47,983 nt of DNA, from the NCBI GenBank assembly GCA_002841545.1, contig PGZZ01000013.1, forward strand, positions 1,113-49,095, in the 5' to 3' direction. Each line of letters begins with the position of its first letter. Positions within the stretch are counted from its first letter, which is position 1. The notes below the pieces were generated by a model. That model did no database searches, had not been told where the DNA came from, and was given only the letters and a program-made list of their open reading frames with translations. Of the stretch, positions 17,693 through 25,969 are shown piece after piece. Position numbers and translations under genes: made by a program. Origin of the DNA: Firmicutes bacterium HGW-Firmicutes-16. Its GTDB lineage: Bacteria; Bacillota; Clostridia; Oscillospirales; Oscillospiraceae.

Positions 17693-18076
17693 ATGGAGAA
17701 TATTGACAAGAAAACTGAGGTTCACGATATCAGACGGGATAGACCCTATTTACAGCGCGTTTTTGGCGCAATTTTTGGCATAATTGAGATTCTTCTGGCA
17801 TTTCGCTTGGTCTTCAAATTGTTGGGAGCAAACGCTGCAAACGGCTTTGTGTATGGAATCTATTATATTACCCACTTTTTGGTGAGAATTTTTGAAGGAA
17901 TTTTCTCCCGGGTTGCCACCGGACTGGAGAATGCTGCGGTCTTCGAGCCGGCTACCTTGATTGCGATGATAGTTGTTGCCCTGATTGCGATAATTGCCGT
18001 AGAGCTCATAAACTCGAGCGCAAAGACCAGGATTTCAACAACCGAAGTCTCGGAACATAACAATCAGCTTAAATAG
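17693..18076 (+). CDS. YggT-like integral membrane protein
   Basis: 127 residues with an N-terminal cytoplasmic segment and two to three membrane helices (VFGAIFGIIEILLAFRLVFKLLG; FVYGIYYITHFLVRIFEGIF; TLIAMIVVALIAIIAVELI). The helix pattern with RLVFKLLGAN is reminiscent of YggT/YlmG-family proteins, which are linked to envelope or osmotic stress. An ATAGGAG site precedes ATG. It is the last gene of the small-membrane-protein run. Confidence 0.6.
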   Translation: MENIDKKTEVHDIRRDRPYLQRVFGAIFGIIEILLAFRLVFKLLGANAANGFVYGIYYITHFLVRIFEGIFSRVATGLENAAVFEPATLIAMIVVALIAIIAVELINSSAKTRISTTEVSEHNNQLK

Positions 18077-18155
18077 ATCCCGTAAAGGCTCAGAAATTTG
18101 ATTAATTGGGTGAATGAAGCCAAATTCCCGTATATTTAACTGGTGGAGTCTACCC

Positions 18156-18220
18156 AGATTTTTGAAACCCTCCAAGATGGTGCTTCAATTTCGCATCATC
18201 TTGGAGGGTTTCAAAAATCT
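18156..18220. repeat. perfect 24-bp inverted repeat (long hairpin)
   Basis: Arms 18156-18179 and 18197-18220 are perfect reverse complements around a 17-base loop. It lies 80 bases after the YggT-like gene and 90 before the histidine kinase gene. T-rich bases lie inside the stem rather than after it, so it may be a terminator variant or a palindromic element. Confidence 0.75.
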
Positions 18221-18310
18221 AAAAGAAAAATTATACCGGATGTCGAGAGCAAAATAATCACTGGCACTGCTGTAGGCCACAGGGATAACTGAAATAGAAA
18301 GGAAGACTAT

Positions 18311-21300
18311 ATGAATGATGATTTTTGCAAACAGCTAATTATAGATTCTAAAACAAATCGACCCGAAACGAGACTTATCGAAGTCGAAGAGATAGAAAAG
18401 CAAGCAGCGGCGCTAATCATTGCGAATAAAGAGTTAGCCTTTCAGAATGAAGAGAAAGAAAAACGGGCAGCAGAACTAATCATTGCAAATAAGGAACTCG
18501 CCTTTCAAAACGAAGAGAAAGAAAAACGGGCAGCAGAACTAATCATTGCAAATAAGGAACTCGCCTTTCAAAACCAAGAAAAAGAAAAACGAGCAGCAGA
18601 GCTCATTATTGCAAATAAAGAGCTCGCATTCCAAAATGAAGAAAAGGATAAGCGGGCGGCGGAGTTAATCGTTGCAAATAAAGAGCTAGCATTCCAAAAT
18701 GAAGAGAAGGATAAAAGGGCAGCAGAGTTAATCGTTGCAAATAAAGAGCTCGCATTCCAAAACAAAGAGAAGGATAAGCGGGCAGCGGAGCTAATTGTTG
18801 CAAACAAAGAACTTGCATTTCAAAACGAAGAGAAGGTTAAGCGGGCGGCGGAGTTAATTATTGCTGATAAAGAGCTTGCCTTTCAAAACGAAGAAAAAGA
18901 AAAACGAGCAGCAGAATTAATCATTGCAAACAGAGAGCTGGCCTTTCAAAAAAAAGAGAAAGGAAGACAGGCGATACAGACAGATGAGCTTAAAGAGCAA
19001 AACATTGAGTTAGAGTTGCAAAAAAAACAGTTGGATGAAGCAAGCCAGCTCAAGAGTGATTTTCTTTCCAACATGAGTCATGAACTACGCACCCCTCTAA
19101 ACGCAATCGTTGGATTTTCGGAATTAGCCCTAAAAACAAGCTTATCCGCACAGCAAAAAAATTATTTAACAAAAATTAAAATCTCTTCTCACACATTACT
19201 TGGAATTATCAGTGATATTTTGGATTTATCTAAAATTGAAGCTGGTAAACAGGAACTGGAGATTGCACCCTTTAACCTTGAAGACGTGGTACAAAAAGCC
19301 GTTAACCAGGTCAGTGTAAAGAGCCAAGAAAAAGGTTTGAAAATATTCGTATTAATAGAAGAGGATGTGCCACTAAGTTTAAGCGGCGATTCTCTTCGCC
19401 TAGGGCAGATACTTATTAATCTCGCCAGTAATGCGGTTAAATTTACCGATAAAGGAAAAATCATTATCCGAGTAAGGTTGATGGAGAATGATGGGTCAAG
19501 CGCCACGATTCAGTTTTCTGTAGAAGACACAGGCATAGGTTTGACTAAGGAACAAATAGCGATACTTTTTCAACCGTTTACTCAGGCAGATACATCCACG
19601 ACCCGCAAATACGGAGGTACGGGGCTCGGCCTTTCTATATCCCGAAAATTGGTAAATATGATGAATGGGGATATATGGGTCGAAAGTGAAATGGGCTCGG
19701 GCAGCACCTTTTTCTTTACAACCAAGATTAATATAGCAGATGGCGATTCTAACGGTGAGCAATTTGTTCAGTATAAGGATACTTTTAAAAAATGGGGAAT
19801 GAGGGTCCTTGTGGTTGATGACAAAGAGGATAGCAGAGAAATCATTGGGCGTATGTTGACAGATATGTCTTTAGAGGTGACCATGAGTTCCTCAGGAGAA
19901 GCGGCGATTGCTATATTGGAAAAAACAAAAGAAGAAAAGCGCTATGACTTAGTTATTATGGACTGGAAACTGCCGGGAATTAATGGAATAGAGGCTTCTA
20001 AACGTATAAAGAAGATGTTTGCGGTTGACAAGGCACCGAGTATTATCCTGCTCACCGCGTGCATAAATGAGGGCCTTCAAGAAAAGGCGGACCAGATTGG
20101 TCTGTTGGAGGCTATTCTATATAAACCGGTTGTACCGTCGCTACTGTTTAATGCGATAATTCATGTTTGCGGCAAGGAGGGGTTGGCGCAAATTTGTGCT
20201 GACTTAAAAGCAAAGAATGATATTGAGTACTTACCCCAGCTTCGAGACATACGAGCTTTGCTGGTGGAGGACAATGAAATTAACTGTGAGGTAGCTAAGG
20301 AGATTCTTCAGGAAGCCGGACTAATAGTAACAATCGCCAATAATGGCAGAGAAGCTGTCAACAAGGTAAAGGCAAACACCTACGATGTTGTTCTTATGGA
20401 TATACAAATGCCAATAATGGACGGCTATGCTGCGACGATGGAAATACGAGAAGTCCCGACGTATGCAAAATTGCCTATTATCGCAATGACTGCCAATGCG
20501 CTATCTAGCGATCAAGAAAAATGTTTATTGGCGGGCATGAATGATTATGTTTCTAAACCTATAGACACGACTCAGCTACTCAGCATTATTGCTTATTGGA
20601 TCAATAAGGGGCAAGCAGTCCCTGTAAAACCGGCACTTGAGGTACCTACCGCATGCTCGTCGACGAGCGGAGTTCTTTCAATGAGCAAAGAGCAAATACC
20701 GCAGCTTGTTGGTATCGACGTACAAACGGGTTTGTGCCGTTTAGGTGGGAATCAAAAGCTCTATTTCGAGCTATTGGTGAAATTTCAAAAGATTCACGTG
20801 CATGCTATAAAAGAAATCCGGTTCGCACTTGACCAAGACGATCCGAAGACAGCAAAAATTCTTGCCCATACCCTAAAAGGTGCGGCTGGAAACATAGGAG
20901 CCCACGATGTTTATCTTATCGCTGATGCCTTTGAGGCTGCGCTTAGTGTAAACCGGGCAGATAGTATTGACGTTTTATTGAAACAGCTTGAGAAGGTGTT
21001 GGAGCAGGCATTTACTTCAATATTGCTTATTAAAATTACTGACAAAGAGTTACAAAGCGAACACTTGGGCAGAGCGAATTTGCCTCTGATCAAACCAGTT
21101 CTAGATAAGTTGGGAAAATTATTATACGACAATAGCATGGATGCGGGTGAGTGTGCGGAGGAGATTGTCAAGCTTACAAAAAACACTGTTTTCGCATGGA
21201 GGGCAGCAGAACTGCAATTCAATGTCGATCAATACTATTTTGAAGCGGCGTTAGGCAGTTTTAATGGACTACTCAAAAATGTTGAGGAGGCTGAGATGGA

Positions 21301-21313
21301 TGGAAAAGTATAG
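18311..21313 (+). CDS. cytoplasmic hybrid histidine kinase with coiled-coil repeat stalk
   Basis: 1000 residues. Residues 26-214 are nine tandem 21-residue repeats (consensus [18 protein letters not shown]) forming a predicted coiled coil. HisKA follows with [15 protein letters not shown] (His257). HATPase runs about 360-475 (NLASNAVKF 371-379, DTGIGL 406-411, GGTGLGL 435-441). Receiver 1 is about 497-620 (Asp551), receiver 2 about 647-765 ([12 protein letters not shown], Asp697), and an HPt domain is about 800-900 ([11 protein letters not shown], His853). It has a full phosphorelay but no membrane helix, PAS or GAF sensor. The only visible input is the coiled coil. GAAAGGAAG precedes ATG. 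It overlaps the HD-GYP gene downstream. Confidence 0.93.
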   Translation: MNDDFCKQLIIDSKTNRPETRLIEVEEIEKQAAALIIANKELAFQNEEKEKRAAELIIANKELAFQNEEKEKRAAELIIANKELAFQNQEKEKRAAELIIANKELAFQNEEKDKRAAELIVANKELAFQNEEKDKRAAELIVANKELAFQNKEKDKRAAELIVANKELAFQNEEKVKRAAELIIADKELAFQNEEKEKRAAELIIANRELAFQKKEKGRQAIQTDELKEQNIELELQKKQLDEASQLKSDFLSNMSHELRTPLNAIVGFSELALKTSLSAQQKNYLTKIKISSHTLLGIISDILDLSKIEAGKQELEIAPFNLEDVVQKAVNQVSVKSQEKGLKIFVLIEEDVPLSLSGDSLRLGQILINLASNAVKFTDKGKIIIRVRLMENDGSSATIQFSVEDTGIGLTKEQIAILFQPFTQADTSTTRKYGGTGLGLSISRKLVNMMNGDIWVESEMGSGSTFFFTTKINIADGDSNGEQFVQYKDTFKKWGMRVLVVDDKEDSREIIGRMLTDMSLEVTMSSSGEAAIAILEKTKEEKRYDLVIMDWKLPGINGIEASKRIKKMFAVDKAPSIILLTACINEGLQEKADQIGLLEAILYKPVVPSLLFNAIIHVCGKEGLAQICADLKAKNDIEYLPQLRDIRALLVEDNEINCEVAKEILQEAGLIVTIANNGREAVNKVKANTYDVVLMDIQMPIMDGYAATMEIREVPTYAKLPIIAMTANALSSDQEKCLLAGMNDYVSKPIDTTQLLSIIAYWINKGQAVPVKPALEVPTACSSTSGVLSMSKEQIPQLVGIDVQTGLCRLGGNQKLYFELLVKFQKIHVHAIKEIRFALDQDDPKTAKILAHTLKGAAGNIGAHDVYLIADAFEAALSVNRADSIDVLLKQLEKVLEQAFTSILLIKITDKELQSEHLGRANLPLIKPVLDKLGKLLYDNSMDAGECAEEIVKLTKNTVFAWRAAELQFNVDQYYFEAALGSFNGLLKNVEEAEMDGKV
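18386..18952 (+). repeat. nine 63-bp tandem repeats within the kinase gene
   Basis: Nine in-frame 63-base units encode 21 residues (three heptads) each. Units 2-4 are almost identical at DNA level, as are units 5-7, while units 1, 8 and 9 are more diverged. This pattern suggests recent internal duplication. Confidence 0.95.
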
Positions 21314-22400
21314 TAGTATTATTTCGAAAAATATTCTTATAGTTGATGACAGCCCGGAGGCTATTAAAGTACTTGGCAATGCTCTACCTAAGTACTTTAA
21401 GCGTCAAGTTGCCATCAGCGGTGAGAGGGCAATCAGGCTACTCGAGACGAGCGAGGAACTGCCTGACTTGATTTTGCTGGATGTCGTGATGCCAGATATG
21501 GATGGATATGATGTGTGCAGGTATCTTAAGAAGAATGAAAGATTTAAGGATATTCCGGTGATTTATCTTAGCGCACTTACTGATACTAAGGATAAAGTGA
21601 AGGCGTTTAAAGAAGGTGGAGTTGACTATATTGAAAAGCCCTTTCAATTGGAAGAAATCAGAGCTCGCGTAAATACGCATCTAAAGCTTCGCCATTTTCA
21701 GAAGGAACTTGAGACATATAATGATAACTTAAAACAAATGGTTGACGACAAAGTTAAAGAGATTTCAGAATCACAGATGGCAACCATTTTTGCGTTTGCT
21801 AAGCTGGCAGAAGCTCGTGATAAGGATACCGGCGACCATTTAAAGCGAATACAGCTTTTTTGTCGAATACTCGCTGAAAAGCTGAGCAAACAACCCAACT
21901 ATAAAGACAGGATAGATGCGGACTTTATTGATAATCTTCAGCAAGCAAGTCCTTTGCACGACATTGGCAAAGTTGGGATAAGAGATGCAGTTCTCTTAAA
22001 GCCAGGAAAGCTTACGAAGGAAGAGCTTGAAGAAATGAAGCGACATACTATAATAGGTGCAAATACATTAGAAGAAGTATTTAAAAAATATCCATGCAAT
22101 GACTTTATAAAGATTGGTATCGAAATAGCTCGGTATCATCACGAAAAATGGGATGGGAGCGGTTATCCTGAAGGCCTGAGTGGGGAGAAAATTCCCCTGT
22201 CCGCGCAAATAATGGCGCTGGTAGATGTATATGATGCGCTGCGTTCAAAACGTGTATATAAAGAAGCCTACTCCAGTAATAAAGCACGAGAAATAATTAT
22301 ACAGGAATCTGGAAAACACTATAATCCTCTTATTATAGCAACCTTTTTGGGATGTGAGCAAGAATTAAATATAGCATATGATTCGTTAAATGGGGAATAG
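21300..22400 (+). CDS. response regulator with HD-GYP domain (c-di-GMP phosphodiesterase)
   Basis: 366 residues from ATG21300, which follows GAGGAGG and overlaps the kinase stop by 14 bases. The receiver domain (10-125) has ILIVDDS and Asp61 in [13 protein letters not shown] coiled linker (about 130-165) leads to an HD-GYP domain with [11 protein letters not shown] (His220/Asp221) and [16 protein letters not shown] (280-295). HD-GYP enzymes hydrolyse cyclic di-GMP. Phosphoryl groups from the upstream hybrid kinase (via its HPt) probably control activity, so the pair converts a cytoplasmic signal into lower c-di-GMP. The stop directly abuts a recombinase remnant. Confidence 0.93.
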   Translation: MEKYSSIISKNILIVDDSPEAIKVLGNALPKYFKRQVAISGERAIRLLETSEELPDLILLDVVMPDMDGYDVCRYLKKNERFKDIPVIYLSALTDTKDKVKAFKEGGVDYIEKPFQLEEIRARVNTHLKLRHFQKELETYNDNLKQMVDDKVKEISESQMATIFAFAKLAEARDKDTGDHLKRIQLFCRILAEKLSKQPNYKDRIDADFIDNLQQASPLHDIGKVGIRDAVLLKPGKLTKEELEEMKRHTIIGANTLEEVFKKYPCNDFIKIGIEIARYHHEKWDGSGYPEGLSGEKIPLSAQIMALVDVYDALRSKRVYKEAYSSNKAREIIIQESGKHYNPLIIATFLGCEQELNIAYDSLNGE

Positions 22401-22504
22401 CAAGCGTAATAACACTTGACCTATACGCGCATGTAACGACTGATATGCAGAAGGCATCTGCGGACAGAATGGAGCGATTTAACAAAAGCGTGAAGCCCGC
22501 TTAA
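22400..22504 (+). pseudogene. C-terminal remnant of a tyrosine recombinase (integrase)
   Basis: An open frame with no start reads SVITLDLYAHVTTDMQK.. to TAA22504. TLDLYAHV is the nucleophile-tyrosine motif of phage/ICE integrases, so only the last 31 or so codons remain. It points toward the tRNA-Ser fragment 130 bases away, the usual arrangement of an integrase next to its attachment site. It begins exactly at the stop of the HD-GYP gene. Confidence 0.85.
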
Positions 22505-22599
22505 GCAAGGTCATAATTCGAGCTTTACCCCGCTCAAAAAAGCATAAATAATTCTGTAAGTCGTCAAAGTTGTCGTCAATGGCGATTTTATAGCATAGA

Positions 22600-22634
22600 A
22601 GATACCCTGTAACCGTTGCGGTTACAGGGTATCT
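22600..22634. repeat. tRNA-Ser-associated hairpin, copy 1
   Basis: A perfect 15-bp stem (22600-22614 with 22620-22634) with core CCCTGTAACC/GGTTACAGGG and outer pairs AGATA/TATCT. It directly follows (on the minus strand) the tRNA-Ser 3' fragment. The same core occurs at 23,996 and 47,883 with different but still paired outer arms. Confidence 0.85.
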
Positions 22635-22637
22635 CTT

Positions 22638-22700
22638 TGGGGGAGAAGGAGATATTTGAACCCTCGCACGCTTTTGACAAGTCTACTCTCTTAGCAGGGA
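22638..22700 (-). pseudogene. tRNA-Ser(GCU) 3' fragment (attachment-site scar)
   Basis: On the minus strand these 63 bases match the 3' part of the tRNA-Ser at 47,921-47,983 in 57 positions: anticodon loop CTGCTAA, variable arm, T arm and CCA end. Substitutions break the T-stem, and sequence after 22700 does not continue into a tRNA 5' half. It is best read as an att core copy left by integration into tRNA-Ser. Confidence 0.8.
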
Positions 22701-22826
22701 TGGCAAAATCATTGATATTACTAGGATACATGGCTATATGTTGGGAGTTCGTTGGTAATAGAAAATAACTGCATTAGCATCTTATAGGTGTGGAATACTG
22801 GACTCCTTTATTTCAATAATCTTATC

Positions 22827-22887
22827 TTCAACATAAATAATGTAGCGCCTGCATGCAGTTTGCAGGCGCTACATTATTTATGTTGAA
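22827..22887. repeat. perfect 27-bp inverted repeat
   Basis: Arms 22827-22853 and 22861-22887 are perfect reverse complements around a 7-base loop. The right arm contains five bases of the -35 box of the following gene. It could terminate upstream transcripts or control the downstream promoter. Confidence 0.85.
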
Positions 22888-22910
22888 AAATGGAAAATAA
22901 GATATATAAT
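22883..22910 (+). promoter_or_regulatory. sigma-A-type promoter of the stalk-domain gene
   Basis: TTGAAA at 22883-22888, a 16-base spacer and a perfect TATAAT at 22905-22910, about 30 bases before the start codon. The -35 lies in the right arm of the 27-bp palindrome. Confidence 0.65.
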
Positions 22911-22940
22911 GTAATTATTAAATACGAATGGAGTGATTAA

Positions 22941-23924
22941 ATGATCCATTTTAAAAAGATTACTGCATTGCTCATTTCTTTAACTATCATCCTAACAATT
23001 GTACCAGCTGCTTATGCCTCGACAGTAGTAAAAAGCTCACAGATCGTTTATGTCAATGGAGTCCAGCAGTCATTAAACGCCTATAACATCGACGGTAGCA
23101 ACTACTTTAAGCTTCGCGATATAGCTTATGTGCTCAATAATACCGACAGCAAGTTCTCTGTATCGTATGATTCTGACTCGCAGTCTATTGCTGTTTCAAC
23201 AAAGACATCTTATTCTACCGTTGGGGGTGAAATGGCTTTAGGTGTTGATGAGAGCGGTACGGCAATTGCCAGTGGACAGAGTTTAAAAGTGAATGGCACG
23301 ACAACTTCTTTGGCAGCATATAACATTGGAGGAAGCAACTATTTCAAGCTGCGCGATCTCGGGAGTGCCATTGGCTTCACAGTAAATTACAGTAACACGG
23401 CAAGCGCAATAATTATTAAAAGTTCTGACTATGTCGGCGCTGACATTAAGGATGGAACAAAAAATAATCCATACTCGTTTGGCGACAGAATAGAGTTGAA
23501 TTTCGTTGGCACCGATACGAGTAAATCCGGCAAACTATACTTTACCGCAATAGATTATTTAAATCCGGCTCAAATGTCTTCAACCTTCAACAGCTCAATG
23601 TTTGAGGCTGAATCGACTCGCTGGTATATTTATGCCAAGGTTGAACTTTCAAAATATAGTAAAGATGCTGCCTGCAATTTTACTGATGCTATCTGTTCAT
23701 CTTGCATCGTAACAAATAATTTAGTAAACTGTAATTATTATTCGTGGTACATTAATCCGGCGGCCTATCAGATGTTGAGTCTGTATGCTGGGGGGAAATC
23801 TGATTGTTATATTCCCGTCGAAACAAAAGAAATTACTCAAGGGGATACGGCAAAGTTCTTTTCGATTACCTATTATGTGGATAATAAATATACTAAAAAA
23901 ACGATTTGGATTGCGATGCCATAA
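22941..23924 (+). CDS. exported stalk-domain (copper amine oxidase N-like) protein
   Basis: 327 residues with a signal peptide (basic MIHFKK, hydrophobic ALLISLTIILTIVPAAYA, cleavage after about residue 26). Two copies of the stalk/copper-amine-oxidase-N module follow (about 35-90 and 107-160), each with VNG.., AYNI-GSNYFKLRD and a hydrophobic strand end. The C-terminal 160 residues have no recognised family and contain several cysteines (AICSSCIVTNNLVNC). Such modules are common in exported Clostridia proteins and probably act in wall binding or protein contact; no copper chemistry is implied. A GGAGTG site precedes ATG. Confidence 0.8.
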   Translation: MIHFKKITALLISLTIILTIVPAAYASTVVKSSQIVYVNGVQQSLNAYNIDGSNYFKLRDIAYVLNNTDSKFSVSYDSDSQSIAVSTKTSYSTVGGEMALGVDESGTAIASGQSLKVNGTTTSLAAYNIGGSNYFKLRDLGSAIGFTVNYSNTASAIIIKSSDYVGADIKDGTKNNPYSFGDRIELNFVGTDTSKSGKLYFTAIDYLNPAQMSSTFNSSMFEAESTRWYIYAKVELSKYSKDAACNFTDAICSSCIVTNNLVNCNYYSWYINPAAYQMLSLYAGGKSDCYIPVETKEITQGDTAKFFSITYYVDNKYTKKTIWIAMP

Positions 23925-23995
23925 CTGGCGGGTATGACGTTTTATAAGACCTGAATTTGTTGGTAACGGCGTTGGAAGTAGGAAAGTATCACAAC

Positions 23996-24049
23996 AAACG
24001 AAGAGCCCTGTAACCATTGCAGTTACAGGGCTCTTCGTTTGGCGGAGAA
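23996..24049. repeat. tRNA-Ser-associated hairpin, copy 2, with 12-base tRNA remnant
   Basis: A perfect 19-bp stem (23996-24014 with 24022-24040) shares the CCCTGTAAC core with the hairpins at 22,600 and 47,883. It is followed by GGCGGAGAA, the reverse complement of the tRNA-Ser 3' end (TTCTCCGCC), after which similarity stops. This is a second, shorter integration scar or repeat fragment. Confidence 0.75.
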
Positions 24050-24130
24050 CCAAACCGTCAAAACAGGATACTTTGATACAATAACACAAAGACAGCATTA
24101 TTGCTGGATATATTGTTCCAAAAAGAACGA

Positions 24131-24171
24131 CGCCATTTTTCTGTAGTACAGATAAATGGCGTTTTTCTTTT
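24131..24171 (+). terminator. Rho-independent terminator within a dispersed repeat
   Basis: A 14-bp stem with one mismatch (24131-24144 with 24148-24161) is followed by a T-rich run. It can end + strand transcripts and, being palindromic, also lies at the 3' end of the minus-strand hydrogenase operon. With the 29 bases before it (24092-24120) it recurs at 38,058-38,202, there split by a nested insertion. Confidence 0.75.
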
Positions 24172-25241
24172 TAGGAAAAACCAGAAGGTTTTATATAGTC
24201 AGTTAGCTGAAGCATATTATCAATAACCGAAAAAAGATTTGCACGCTCGATGTTACTCTCTATTGCACCATCATTTAGTTTACAAGTCATTTGTTGAGTA
24301 TATGACTTTTCAAGGTTGCCGCCCGGGCCATTACTGCAGCCTCCAATACAGTTCAGCGCATCAAGCAGCACTGGAAAATCCGTAGCTTCCTTTCTTGAAA
24401 CAGAATCCAGATAGCGGTACACATTTTCACTGCTTTTAACTTTATCAACTTTAATTGTTGAATAGATAAAGCTTATACAACCAATGCCACTAACACTTTT
24501 TATATAGTCGCTTGCCATCGTACAAGCGTTGCTGCAAACAGCAGCCAAATTATCAAACTCGAAGATTGCATCCGGAATTGAAATGTCATGGGCTGTCAGG
24601 TAAGCTAACAGCTTTTTAAATGTCACATTGTAACTCACGAAATTCGTTTCTTCGAATTCTATAGTCTTGGCAGGGCATGGTGTCAACGCGGAAATTTTTT
24701 CGGGTAGCTTAAGAACCTTCTTTAAGTATATTGAAGTGCATTGTATTGGACTATACACCGGAGACAGATCGCTCTGCATTTCCGGACAGTGTTTTTCAAT
24801 ATATTGAGCGATTGGCGGACAGGGTTGTGGGATCAGAGCAGTGGGATTATATCGTTCAATATATCGTATGTGCGCCCAAGTACATATTTCAATCCCAAGT
24901 GAAACGTCTATTATTGCAAAAGCTCCTTTTGTTTTGAGCCACGCAAGAATCGATCTCCAATTCTCAAAATTCTCTTTAAAGGCCGGTGCGACAATTAGGG
25001 CGATTGGTTCTCCGCTTTCAAGATCATCAAAAAAGCGTTCGGTATCATCACTATAAAAACGCGCACCGGTAGGACAAGCCCTCAGGCAAGCGCCGCATGA
25101 AATGCATTTATTTGAATCGATGCGCACCTTAGGCTTATCTGAACTGGTATCTGTGATATTTGCATCCTTTACAGGGCACACCCTAACGCAGTTTGTACAA
25201 CCCCGACATTTTTCATCATCAATTTTAATTATATGTTTCAT
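24171..25241 (-). CDS. [FeFe]-hydrogenase-like H-cluster protein with two 4Fe-4S sites
   Basis: 356 residues. A two-cluster ferredoxin domain (Cys12/15/18/22 and Cys46/49/52/56) is followed by an H-cluster-type domain keeping all four ligand positions: Cys141 in PQPCPPIA, Cys189 in TPCPAK, and Cys298 and Cys302 in NCIGGCSNGPGG. The catalytic proton-relay Cys of the usual TSCCP motif is Pro140. This resembles the short, sensory or non-classical [FeFe] groups rather than H2-producing enzymes. It is the last gene of a [NiFe]-hydrogenase operon, overlapping the HypA-like gene by 17 bases. It may pass electrons or sense H2/redox state. HydE, HydF and HydG are not in the window. Confidence 0.8.
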   Translation of the reverse strand: MKHIIKIDDEKCRGCTNCVRVCPVKDANITDTSSDKPKVRIDSNKCISCGACLRACPTGARFYSDDTERFFDDLESGEPIALIVAPAFKENFENWRSILAWLKTKGAFAIIDVSLGIEICTWAHIRYIERYNPTALIPQPCPPIAQYIEKHCPEMQSDLSPVYSPIQCTSIYLKKVLKLPEKISALTPCPAKTIEFEETNFVSYNVTFKKLLAYLTAHDISIPDAIFEFDNLAAVCSNACTMASDYIKSVSGIGCISFIYSTIKVDKVKSSENVYRYLDSVSRKEATDFPVLLDALNCIGGCSNGPGGNLEKSYTQQMTCKLNDGAIESNIERANLFSVIDNMLQLTDYIKPSGFS

Positions 25242-25512
25242 TTGAGTGCTTTACTGAATCGCTTGATTCTCCGTCTATACTTATTATAACTGCCGTCAAT
25301 TTTTCAAAGGGCTTATAATCAATATGTACATGCGTCCAGTTACCGAACATTGAATTTTCCCGCTCACACAAGTGCTCAAGAAGAAGGGGCGCGTTAATAT
25401 GGCTGCCCTTGTCAACCTCAAGATCTAAAGCATTTACTTTAACAATTGAGTTGACCCGGCACAGCTCGGAAATCGATTCGTAGATTTTTTCGATTAAGTG
25501 CGTATCATGCAA
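25225..25512 (-). CDS. HypA-like protein without a zinc domain
   Basis: 95 residues starting at TTG25512, giving (M)HDTHLIEKIYESISELC. A Met-His-acidic N-terminus is the nickel-binding end of HypA. The middle (KVNALDLEVDKGSHINAPLLLEHL) also follows the HypA pattern. The two CxxC pairs of the HypA zinc domain are absent. The start was chosen because homology begins there; it overlaps the protease stop by eight bases. The probable role is nickel delivery to the hydrogenase large subunit, but loss of the zinc site leaves this uncertain. Confidence 0.65.
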   Translation of the reverse strand: MHDTHLIEKIYESISELCRVNSIVKVNALDLEVDKGSHINAPLLLEHLCERENSMFGNWTHVHIDYKPFEKLTAVIISIDGESSDSVKHSNETYN

Positions 25513-25969
25513 GTTTAGCCGCCTCCTTAAGCTCCAAAATCGTTTTGAGTACGTCATTGCAGAGCTTCTCAAACCTTAGCTCTAAAGATGGACTAAGACC
25601 AAATCCAAACCCGATTTCCGCAGCTTCAATTCCGATAAGATAGCCTTTTATGTTTGGGTAGTTCATAAGAACGGCATCAAAAAGGCTGAAGTCGTGCTGA
25701 GTATGTATTTTGACTCGTTCTTTTAGTGCGTCGATTATAGGTATAATTTCAATTTCGCCCGGCTCTTTGCCTTGTGAAATTGCGTCTATAATAATTAAAA
25801 AATCGTTTGGAGATATCTCATTAAAGCAATACTGATAATCCGTCTCTCCGACTATGACTTTAACATCATATTCAAGCAGTTTGATTTTTAGGGCCTCGGC
25901 AATTTTTGTTCCAATCCCGTCGTCCGTCATAATTAGGCTGCCTATTCCAATGACGAGCGGCCTTTTCAT
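25505..25969 (-). CDS. hydrogenase maturation endopeptidase (HyaD/HybD/HycI family)
   Basis: 154 residues with VIGIGSLIMTDDGIG at 6-20 (the usual motif is GNxLxxDDGxG) and an internal IIIDAISQGKEPGEIEII segment; the metal/nickel-sensing residues fall in Asp16/Asp17 and the later TQHDFSL region. It cleaves the C-terminal tail of the [NiFe] large subunit after the Ni-Fe site is built. Its ATG overlaps the large-subunit stop by four bases, so substrate and protease are coupled. Confidence 0.9.
   Translation of the reverse strand: MKRPLVIGIGSLIMTDDGIGTKIAEALKIKLLEYDVKVIVGETDYQYCFNEISPNDFLIIIDAISQGKEPGEIEIIPIIDALKERVKIHTQHDFSLFDAVLMNYPNIKGYLIGIEAAEIGFGFGLSPSLELRFEKLCNDVLKTILELKEAAKLA

Noticed and set aside
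18568-18818. Repetitive minus-strand frames opposite the kinase gene
   Set aside because: They are antisense shadows of the nine 63-bp coiled-coil repeats.
18386-18952. CRISPR-like regular repeat array
   Set aside because: The units are contiguous, in frame and coding; there are no spacers and no cas genes in the window.
22701-22826. Continuation of a tRNA 5' half or a small gene after the tRNA-Ser fragment
   Set aside because: No D arm or acceptor 5' strand can be paired, and the only frame is 22 codons without a ribosome site.
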